Source: Gemmatimonadota bacterium (GTDB lineage: Bacteria > Gemmatimonadota > Gemmatimonadetes > Gemmatimonadales > GWC2-71-9). From it: 27,544 nucleotides of DNA. Below are positions 21,688 through 27,544 of this stretch, piece after piece. Within the stretch, counting starts at the first letter, position 1, and each line of letters opens with the position of its first letter. The notes beneath the pieces were generated by a model that worked only from the letters and a program-made list of their open reading frames with translations, did no database searches and had not been told where the DNA came from. Location: NCBI GenBank assembly GCA_003220985.1, contig QHTY01000194.1:13303-40846 (forward strand). The letters are read 5' to 3'. The position numbers and the translations under genes are program-made.

Positions 21688-23723
21688 GCGCGCTCCAGCA
21701 TCACCGCGCCCGACTCGTGCACCACGCCACGCCAGCCCGGCTCGATGAGGCCGGTCGCATCCGGACCCGCCAGCACGGCCGGCGCATTGAGCTTCTTGCC
21801 GGCCGGGAGCTCGCCGAGTGGCCACACGTCCGCACGCACTCGCTTGCCGTCTCGCGTGACGATCATGCGCCGGCCGGCGCTCGGCATGCCGCTGCCTCTG
21901 CGACCGCCGAGCGGGACCGTGGGAGCCACGCGCTCCGCTACGACGCGGAGGTTCACGAGCTCGACGTCCTCGGTTCCCCCCGCCCCTTCCACCCCGTCCC
22001 CATGGCCGTGGCGCGCGCGATGCGCCGCGCGGAACGCCGCCGCGAGCGCCGGAAGGTCATCCCGCACTGCCGGCACCGTGACTTCGTATCCCTGCCCCGC
22101 GAACCGGCAGTCCGCATAACGACTCAAGGCGGCGCCGGGCAGCGCGGCGGCGCCGGCCGTCATGAGCGGCTGGAACGCGGCGGCGAGCTCGGCGCTCGAT
22201 AGGCCGGCGAGCGAACGATGCATGGACGCCAGGACGTCGAACCGCTCGGGCGCGATCGCGAGGCCCAACGCGCTGAGGACGCCGGGGTGCGGCGGCACAA
22301 TGACGCGCGACATGCCGAGCGCATCGGCGAGCGCGCAACCGAACAGCGGTCCCGCGCCGCCGAACGGCAGCAACGTCATGCCGCGCGGATCGATGCCGCG
22401 CGCCACACTCACGCGCTTCAGGGCGCGCGCCATGACCGCCGTCGCCACCTGCACGATGCCGGCCGAGATCTCGCAGACATCGCGCGGCAGCTTCAGCCGC
22501 GCCACGGCGCGTTCGGCGGCCGCACGGTCGAGCTGCACGGCATCGGCCAATGGGTACGTCGGATCGAGCCAGCCCAGCGCGAGACAGGCGTCGGTCACGG
22601 TTGGCTCGGCGCCGCCGCGCCCATAGCACGCGGGCCCCGGCTCGGCTCCAGCGCTCCGCGGACCGACTCGAAGCGCGCCCCCCTCGTCGACAGCCGCGAT
22701 ACTGCCGCCGCCCGCGCTGACCGTCTCGATCAGAATCGCGGGAAGCGCGATGGGCACACCGGCAACCGATTCGGCGCCCTCGGCGATGGCGACGCCACCA
22801 GTGATTAAGCTGGCGTCCGCACTCGTGCCCCCCATGTCGAGCGTCAGCAGCTCGCCCGCGCCGACCGCCGCGCCGAACCACCGCGCCCCAACCACGCCTC
22901 CCGCGGGCCCCGACAATGCGAGACTCGCCGCGCGTTGCGCGGCGTGCTCGGCGCACAGCGTGCCGCCGCTCGACGTCATGATGCGCAGCGACGGAATGCC
23001 GCGCGTTCGCGTAGCGTCGGCCGTCTTCGCGACATACGAGGCCACCGTGGGTCGCAGATAGGCCTCAGCCGTCGTCGTGCTCGTCCGCTCGTACTCGCGA
23101 AACACGGGCAGAATCTCATGACTGGCCGTGACCGGGACGTGCGGCAACGCGGTGCGGAGGGCGGCGGCGAGCCGGCGCTCATGCTCAGGATGGCGAAACG
23201 CAAAGAGCAGCGCGATCGCAATCGATTCCGGCGCGAGCCTGCGGGCGGCGTCCGTCACCCGCGTCACTTCGCCCTCGGAGAGCGCCAGGAGGGAGCCGTC
23301 CGGGCCCATGCGTTCCCGCGCGCCGATGACGTCTTCGCGGGCGACGAGGGGTGAGGGGTGATCGCGCCCGAGATCGTACAGCGCGGCGCGATCCTGGCGC
23401 CGCAGCCACAACAGGTCCTCGAAGCCCGCCGTCGTGACCAGCACCACACGCGCACCGCGGCGCTCGAGCAGCGCGTTCGTCGCGACGGTCGTGCCATGAA
23501 CCAACACATCGATCGGGAGGGGTGACAGGGGACGAGGGACGGGTGGAGCAGCACCCGTCCCCCCTCCCCCGTCCCTCGTCCCCACTGCATCGATCGCCCG
23601 GAACAAGCCGATACTTGGATCCGCGGGGGTGCTCGCCACTTTGCGGATTTCGAGACTACCGTCGGGTGTGACGGCGACGAGATCGGTGAACGTCCCACCG
23701 ACGTCCACGCCGAGACGCGTCAT
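21684..23723 (-). CDS. hyuA: Hydantoinase A/oxoprolinase family protein
   Basis: This is the ATP-binding partner of HyuB. The 679 residues begin RLGVDVGGTFTDLVAV (the phosphate-1 loop of the ASKHA fold) and include LVHGTTVATNALLERRGARVVLVTT, PVFREYERTSTTTAEAYLRP, TSSGGTLCAEHAA, LTLDMGGTSAD and LLPFGGAGPLFGCALADALGM. These are all signatures of N-methylhydantoinase A/5-oxoprolinase. ATG 23723 overlaps the lnt stop as ATGA. Residues 48-70 (TRDGGGGTGAAPPVPRPL) come from an inverted pair of heptad tracts that can form a strong hairpin, and a second degenerate tract encodes GVEGAGGTE near residue 575. Both are absent from the usual family pattern. The substrate is unknown. Confidence 0.92.
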   Translation of the reverse strand: MTRLGVDVGGTFTDLVAVTPDGSLEIRKVASTPADPSIGLFRAIDAVGTRDGGGGTGAAPPVPRPLSPLPIDVLVHGTTVATNALLERRGARVVLVTTAGFEDLLWLRRQDRAALYDLGRDHPSPLVAREDVIGARERMGPDGSLLALSEGEVTRVTDAARRLAPESIAIALLFAFRHPEHERRLAAALRTALPHVPVTASHEILPVFREYERTSTTTAEAYLRPTVASYVAKTADATRTRGIPSLRIMTSSGGTLCAEHAAQRAASLALSGPAGGVVGARWFGAAVGAGELLTLDMGGTSADASLITGGVAIAEGAESVAGVPIALPAILIETVSAGGGSIAAVDEGGALRVGPRSAGAEPGPACYGRGGAEPTVTDACLALGWLDPTYPLADAVQLDRAAAERAVARLKLPRDVCEISAGIVQVATAVMARALKRVSVARGIDPRGMTLLPFGGAGPLFGCALADALGMSRVIVPPHPGVLSALGLAIAPERFDVLASMHRSLAGLSSAELAAAFQPLMTAGAAALPGAALSRYADCRFAGQGYEVTVPAVRDDLPALAAAFRAAHRARHGHGDGVEGAGGTEDVELVNLRVVAERVAPTVPLGGRRGSGMPSAGRRMIVTRDGKRVRADVWPLGELPAGKKLNAPAVLAGPDATGLIEPGWRGVVHESGAVMLERA
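21972..22006. repeat. Degenerate heptad tract in hyuA
   Basis: GGTTCCC, CCCGCCC, CTTCCAC, CCCGTCC and CCATGGC, weakly periodic, encoding part of HGHGDGVEGAGGTE before VELVNLRV. Confidence 0.4.
23517..23585. repeat. Inverted pair of heptad tracts in hyuA with strong hairpin
   Basis: A left tract of GGGACGA/GGGACGG-like units is followed by a right tract of GTCCCCC/GTCCCTC-like units. GGGACGGGTG (23536-23545) pairs with CACCCGTCCC (23552-23561) over a 6-base loop. GGGGACGAGGGAC (23528-23540) also pairs with GTCCCTCGTCCCC (23571-23583), so two alternative hairpins exist. Confidence 0.85.
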
Positions 23724-25267
23724 GGACGGAAGCGTCGCTTGAGGAGCAGTCCCGCCCCGCCGAGCGTGAGCACCACCACGAGGGTGCCCACCCAGTCCCC
23801 CAATCGCACATACAGCGGGATGACGTCACTGGTGCGTAGCACGCCGCCGACAGACGCCTCGACATTGAGCTGCGTGGCCGCGTACGCCCTGCCTAGTGGA
23901 TCCACGAACTCCGTAATCCCGGAATTCGCCGCGCGCGCGACACCCATTCGGGTTTCGATCGCCCGCAGCACGAGGTGTGAAGCGTGCTGCGCCGGCGCAC
24001 TCGTATTTCCAAACCACGCGTCGTTCGTCATGTTGACAAAAAACTCAGCCCCGTGGGAACGATAGACGCGCGTCGCATTTTCGAACGCGGACTCGTAGCA
24101 GATCACCACGCCGAACTTGCCGATGGGAGAATCGTAGACGACCCATTCCCGCCCCGGGCGGAAGCCGCCGGACCAGCGAGCCAGTCCCGGAATAGCGCGG
24201 AACAGGCGGACGGGCACAAATGGGACGCGCTCGGTGACCGGCACGAGATAATGCTTGGCGTAAATCGGATAAGGGGTGCGATTTCCCGTCGAGTCGTAGT
24301 AGAACGCGGCATTGTAGATCCGAAAGCTCCGCATGCCTGCGTCCTCCGGCTCGGCATTCAGGCCGCCCGTCATTAGCGGGACGTGGTTCTCGCGCACGAA
24401 TGCGCTGATCGCGGCATCCCATTGTGGGTGATCGAGGAAGAAGCCGGGGATGGCCGCCTCCGGCCATATCAGCAGTTGTGGTTTCGGGGAGCGGGCCACC
24501 AAGCCCCGCGAGAGAGCGAATAGCGTGCTCATCACGCTGTCGGCATGGGCGGAGTCGAACTTCTCTTTGAAGCCTTCGTTGGGCTGTACCATGCCCACGA
24601 CGCCCACGTCGCGCAGGGGCAGCGTTTTCATGCGCCACGCACCATACGCAAGCGCCAACAATGCGGTACCGAGCACTGGAGCAAGCCGACGCACCACGTA
24701 CCACGCACCACGCACGTCTGTCGCAGCGTCCACGATCACGACGTTACACCACGCCACCCACAGCGTCACCCCACGCGCGCCGGCGATATCTGCCCATTGT
24801 ACGAGGACCGGGGCGTCTGCCAGCGAGGTGCCAAGCCCGAGCCAGGGAAACCGGACGTCGCCGAGGTGTCCGATGAGCCATTCGAGCGCCGTCCAGCCAA
24901 CGGGAAAGACGATCCACAACGGCACCGCGGGCGCGGCCAGGCGGATGCGGACCACGAACCAGAACATGACGCCGGTGAACAGGCCGATGATCGCGATGCT
25001 CGCGAGATAGCCGAGCGCCGAAAACGGCGTAAAGTGCCAGAGCGCCACGATCATCCAGTAGAGCACGAACGCGTTCGTGATCAGGCCGTACCACCAGCCC
25101 CAGCGAAACGCGGTCCGCGGATTGGCTTCCGTGAACGCCTGCCGGATCAACAGCACCGCGGGCGCGATCGCAACGAAGCTGAGGATTGGAAGGGGGAACG
25201 GCGGGTAACTGAGGGTGAGCGCGATCGCGCCCAGCGCGACGAGCACGACCACTCGACGCCGGCTCAC
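23720..25267 (-). CDS. lnt: Apolipoprotein N-acyltransferase
   Basis: Lnt adds the third acyl chain to lipoproteins in the inner membrane of diderm bacteria. The N-terminal 200 residues hold about six membrane helices, starting RVVVLVALGAIALTLSYPPFP. A nitrilase-like periplasmic domain follows. The catalytic triad is E270 (LIWPEAAIPGF), K338 (IYAKHYLVPVTE) and C390 (VVICYESAFE), each just three residues from the E. coli E267/K335/C387, which supports GTG 25267 as the start. NDAWFGNTSAPAQHASHLVLRAIETRMGVARAANSG is also typical. The last 40 residues contain a final membrane helix. The start overlaps the preceding stop as GTGA. Length is 515 residues. Confidence 0.95.
   Translation of the reverse strand: MSRRRVVVLVALGAIALTLSYPPFPLPILSFVAIAPAVLLIRQAFTEANPRTAFRWGWWYGLITNAFVLYWMIVALWHFTPFSALGYLASIAIIGLFTGVMFWFVVRIRLAAPAVPLWIVFPVGWTALEWLIGHLGDVRFPWLGLGTSLADAPVLVQWADIAGARGVTLWVAWCNVVIVDAATDVRGAWYVVRRLAPVLGTALLALAYGAWRMKTLPLRDVGVVGMVQPNEGFKEKFDSAHADSVMSTLFALSRGLVARSPKPQLLIWPEAAIPGFFLDHPQWDAAISAFVRENHVPLMTGGLNAEPEDAGMRSFRIYNAAFYYDSTGNRTPYPIYAKHYLVPVTERVPFVPVRLFRAIPGLARWSGGFRPGREWVVYDSPIGKFGVVICYESAFENATRVYRSHGAEFFVNMTNDAWFGNTSAPAQHASHLVLRAIETRMGVARAANSGITEFVDPLGRAYAATQLNVEASVGGVLRTSDVIPLYVRLGDWVGTLVVVLTLGGAGLLLKRRFRP
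24691..24718. repeat. Heptad tandem tract in lnt
   Basis: GCACCAC, GTACCAC, GCACCAC and GCACGTC, period seven, encoding DVRGAWYVVR between two membrane helices of Lnt. Confidence 0.65.
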
Positions 25268-26271
25268 AGCAAGACGTCGCGTCCTTCGTCCGCAGAACGG
25301 TAGATCGCATCCAGGACGCGTTGCAGCGCGAGCTGGTCGCGCGGCGGCGGCGCGTTCACGTCGCCCTTGATCACGGCGAGGAAATACATCCATTCAGCGC
25401 GATAGGACTGGGTAAACTGCGTTTCGCGCCCCGTCGCGCCCGTCGGCGTGACATCCACCGCCGCGCCATGCTGCTCCTTGAAGATGCGCAACGGCTGGAT
25501 CATCGCGGACCCCTTCGCGCCGACGATGTCGAACCAGAACCGCTCACCCTCTCCGAGATGGCGCCAGCTCACGTCCATGGTGATCGACACGCCGTTCTCG
25601 CACACGACCAACGCGGAACCCATGTCCTCGACCGCGTTCATGCCCGGCCGCATGACGTGGGCAGAGATCCGCTTTGGCGCCGGCCATCCCGCGAGCCACA
25701 AGCCGAGATCGATGAGGGGCAGGCCGAGATCGAGGACCGCGCCCCCGCCCGCTTGCTCGCGCCGCAGCCGCCAACCCAGCATCCCGCGGCTGGGCTGGAA
25801 CGTGTACCAGCCGCCGCGCACCGCCTGCAACGCGCCGAGATCCCCGCCGGCGAGAAAGCCGCGCACCGCCTGCACGTCGGAACGGAACCGGTGGTTCATC
25901 CCCACCATCACGCGCTTGCCGTAGCGGTCACTCGCCGCGAGTGCGCGCTCGATACCGGCGAGCGTCAACGCGAGCGGCCGTTCACACAGGACGTGCACCC
26001 CCGCCGCCAGCGCGGAGGTCACGTGAATCTCGTGCAGGTGATTGGGCGTGCAGATCACGACGACGTCCACGTTCGCATACCGCAGCACTTCTTCGATGTC
26101 GTCGTAGGTGTCTTTCACCTCGAAGCGCGAGGCGAGCGCCTGGGCTTTGCTGACGTCGTTATCGCAGATGGCGACGACCTCCACGCCGGGCAGCCGCCGC
26201 AGCACGGGCAGGTGTGCGACCTGGGAGATCGCGCCGGCTCCGAGCACCCCGACGCGGATCGGGTCGTTCAC
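25264..26271 (-). CDS. Gfo/Idh/MocA-family oxidoreductase with altered active-site residues
   Basis: This 335-residue protein is a predicted NAD(P)-dependent sugar or polyol dehydrogenase. The N-terminal Rossmann part is RVGVLGAGAISQVAHLPVLRRLPGVEVVAICD, followed by VICTPNHLHEIHVTSALAAGVHVLCERPLALT. The usual EKP is ERP here (R98). In GGGAVLDLGLPLIDLGLWL the family's GxH-x-x-D histidine is a proline (P185). These changes make ordinary dehydrogenase chemistry doubtful, so the protein may bind cofactor without that activity. GTG 26271 overlaps the upstream stop as GTGA; a heptad tract (26275-26309) lies just before it. It is in the same operon as SpoIID-like and Lnt genes, so an envelope-sugar role is possible. 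Confidence 0.88.
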   Translation of the reverse strand: MNDPIRVGVLGAGAISQVAHLPVLRRLPGVEVVAICDNDVSKAQALASRFEVKDTYDDIEEVLRYANVDVVVICTPNHLHEIHVTSALAAGVHVLCERPLALTLAGIERALAASDRYGKRVMVGMNHRFRSDVQAVRGFLAGGDLGALQAVRGGWYTFQPSRGMLGWRLRREQAGGGAVLDLGLPLIDLGLWLAGWPAPKRISAHVMRPGMNAVEDMGSALVVCENGVSITMDVSWRHLGEGERFWFDIVGAKGSAMIQPLRIFKEQHGAAVDVTPTGATGRETQFTQSYRAEWMYFLAVIKGDVNAPPPRDQLALQRVLDAIYRSADEGRDVLL

Positions 26272-26981
26272 TTCCTGCGCCCCGCTCCCTGCTCTCTGCC
26301 CCCTCGCAGCCGGTACATGATTCCGGTCCGGAGACTCACCGTCTTGAGCCCGCTCGACAGCACGCCGCGTCCATCCACCGTGAAGCGCCACGCCCGTGAG
26401 AGATCGAACTCGAACCCCAGGGTACCGTTCAGACCCGCCGTGATCACGTCGAGCGCATCTTCGACGAAGGTGCCGTTGACGGCGGCCCCGCTGCCGTTGC
26501 GCGCATGAATGCTCACCCCCGTGCCGAGATAGGCGGTGATCCCACGACCTTGCGGAAAGACGAGCTGGAAATCGATGTCGGCAATGAGATCGCTGAGGGC
26601 AATGCGACCGAGATTGATGTTGTCGGGCGTCGAGGGATTCACGATGCTGTCGAGGCGCCGCTCGAAGCGGTCGCGCGACGCCTGATCGAACTGCGAATGA
26701 AAGTACGAGAGTCCCAAGAGCAGCCGCACCCGCGGCGCGATGCGCCCGTAGTCGACGCGCAACCCGGCCGCGGTCGTCCCCACGAGCTCCGATGCGCCGA
26801 TGAGGCCGGCATCGACTTGAATGCCGGAAAGGCGGAGGTTGTCGTAGGAGAACTGGCTCAGGACGCCTTGGGCGGCCAGACGGCCTGACGGCCCGACGGC
26901 CAAACACAGCATTCCAAATCCGATCACCCACCTGGCCGTTAGGCCGCCCGGCCGTCCGGCCGTCCTAGTAGATCTTTTCAA
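26268..26981 (-). CDS. Predicted outer-membrane beta-barrel protein, unknown function
   Basis: The protein has a signal peptide (WVIGFGMLCLAVG, cleavage near RLAAQG) and then alternating strands such as RVRLLLGLSYFHSQFDQ, ADIDFQLVFPQGRGITAYLGTG, LGFEFDLSRAWRFTVDGRGV and KTVSLRTGIMYRL, the pattern of a small 8-10-stranded barrel. TTG 26981 gives 237 residues and overlaps the SpoIID-like stop by 17 bases. GTG 26927 gives a cleaner signal peptide without the Arg/Gly repeat residues. Inverted 8-base tracts flank that signal-peptide region, and a heptad tract encodes the C-terminal GGREQGAGRRK. No family was recognised. Confidence 0.7.
   Translation of the reverse strand: MKRSTRTAGRPGGLTARWVIGFGMLCLAVGPSGRLAAQGVLSQFSYDNLRLSGIQVDAGLIGASELVGTTAAGLRVDYGRIAPRVRLLLGLSYFHSQFDQASRDRFERRLDSIVNPSTPDNINLGRIALSDLIADIDFQLVFPQGRGITAYLGTGVSIHARNGSGAAVNGTFVEDALDVITAGLNGTLGFEFDLSRAWRFTVDGRGVLSSGLKTVSLRTGIMYRLRGGREQGAGRRK
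26275..26309. repeat. Heptad tandem tract at the end of the barrel gene
   Basis: CTGCGCC, CCGCTCC, CTGCTCT, CTGCCCC and CTCGCAG, period seven. On the minus strand it encodes the last residues of the barrel protein and sits immediately before the oxidoreductase start. Confidence 0.7.
26873..26964. repeat. Inverted pair of 8-base repeat tracts around a signal-peptide region
   Basis: The left tract (26873-26904) has CGGCCAGA, CGGCCTGA, CGGCCCGA and CGGCCAAA. The right tract (26933-26964) has TGGCCGTT, AGGCCGCC and two CGGCCGTC. They are inverted copies, pairing over about 26 bases with a few mismatches and a loop of about 30 bases that encodes the hydrophobic core of the signal peptide. Confidence 0.8.
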
Positions 26982-27544
26982 TTTTCGTCCCCGGGAAATA
27001 CGTGCTCAGAATCTTGCGATAATCCTGCCCCGCACGGGCCCGCCCGATCGCGCCCCACTGACACATCCCGACCGCGTGCCCGGATCCGGCGCCGACCGCC
27101 ACGAGCCGGTCGACCTCGCCGCCAGCGCCCCTGGTCACCGCCAATTGGTCGGCATCCGGGCGCAGCACCGCGCGGACATCGGGACCCGGAATGCGGATGT
27201 CGCCCCGCTCGAAGACGATCCGCAGCTCGCCCACGCGACCCGATCGCGTCGTGCGCGTCACGGCGACGTCGGTGATGCGCGGCAATCCGTCGCCGGACAA
27301 CGGCATCACCGTCGCCAACGTTCGCGACAATATAGCGCGCAGTTTGGGCCCATCCCATTCTTCGCGCCAGCGAAAGCGCGGAGAAATGTCGCAGTAGTAA
27401 TGCCCCCCACCGCGGTCGTCGGACACGGGTCGCAGATAGGGACGTGTGCGCACCGTGGCGAATGCCTCCTCGATCCCCGCCGTGCTGAACCCGCACGTCG
27501 AGTGGAAGTAGGCGTCGATGACGTCACCGCCATACTCGAGCACT
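26965..27544 (-). CDS. SpoIID/LytB-like protein, C-terminal part (5' truncated by window edge)
   Basis: The visible 190 residues keep the SpoIID signatures: DAYFHSTCGFSTAG near the start and GSGHAVGMCQWGAIGRARAGQDYRKIL near the end. SpoIID-type proteins are peptidoglycan lytic transglycosylases in sporulators, and relatives with the same fold occur in many non-sporulating diderms. No other sporulation gene is seen, so a cell-wall role is the safer reading. The N-terminus lies beyond the right edge. The stop is followed by the predicted outer-membrane barrel gene. Confidence 0.88.
   Translation of the reverse strand, partial: VLEYGGDVIDAYFHSTCGFSTAGIEEAFATVRTRPYLRPVSDDRGGGHYYCDISPRFRWREEWDGPKLRAILSRTLATVMPLSGDGLPRITDVAVTRTTRSGRVGELRIVFERGDIRIPGPDVRAVLRPDADQLAVTRGAGGEVDRLVAVGAGSGHAVGMCQWGAIGRARAGQDYRKILSTYFPGTKIEKIY

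Noticed and set aside
25180..25212. Purine-rich stretch in lnt that can be cut into heptads.
   Set aside because: It encodes SYPPFPLPIL, a segment normal for Lnt, so no repeat process is needed.
1..27544. Possibility of a mobile island, phage remnant, CRISPR array, tRNA or rRNA.
   Set aside because: No integrase, transposase, spaced identical repeats or structural RNA signature was recognised on either strand.

Overview
This is a high-GC, gene-dense bacterial chromosome segment from a diderm. The envelope genes LolA, Lnt, a predicted beta-barrel protein and several signal peptides all imply an outer membrane. A secreted subtilase with an NFPNPF-type tail, a SpoIID-like protein and a Crp/HD-GYP/CsgG-like signalling group together resemble Gemmatimonadota or a nearby FCB-like lineage. 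That placement is inference; no rRNA or tRNA gene was recognised. No transposase, integrase, phage gene or CRISPR array was seen. The longest gene-free stretch is only 128 bases (15377-15504, a divergent promoter region), so no gap exceeds 300 bases.

Layout. (1) 1-9913, plus strand: the end of a SPOR-domain protein, a frameshifted ParA-like/SPOR membrane protein, smc, a secreted subtilase, a metallo-beta-lactamase-fold hydrolase, DAHP synthase and LolA. (2) 15376-9870, minus strand: rpmE, prfA, prmC, a YlbF-family gene, tmk, an S41 protease broken by a frameshift and a DUF2520 Rossmann protein, a compact translation/replication operon with almost no spacing. (3) 15505-19784, plus strand: a Crp-family regulator, a second metallo-beta-lactamase-fold protein, a CsgG-like TPR protein and a GAF/HD-GYP phosphodiesterase. 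(4) 27544-19781, minus strand: SpoIID-like (partial), a predicted outer-membrane barrel, a Gfo/Idh/MocA oxidoreductase, Lnt, hydantoinase/oxoprolinase A and B, and a half-length TauE/SafE protein. At least a dozen junctions are ATGA or GTGA start/stop overlaps, and both convergent gene pairs overlap at their 3' ends.

The most unusual signal is not a gene. At about ten places the sequence breaks into short, degenerate tandem tracts with a period of 7 or 8 bases (one tract has a period of 10). Each tract has a different unit. They lie in linkers, signal-peptide regions, gene ends and surface-loop positions of otherwise conserved proteins. Three loci carry two tracts in inverted orientation, able to form strong hairpins. 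They recall the heptanucleotide STRR sequences of cyanobacteria but look unrelated in sequence.

A second theme is small indels in conserved genes: an apparent loss of one base in the ParA-like/SPOR gene, about 36 bases in smc, about 10 bases in the S41 protease, and a 20-bp tandem duplication at the start of prmC. These may be real variation or assembly errors; raw reads would decide.
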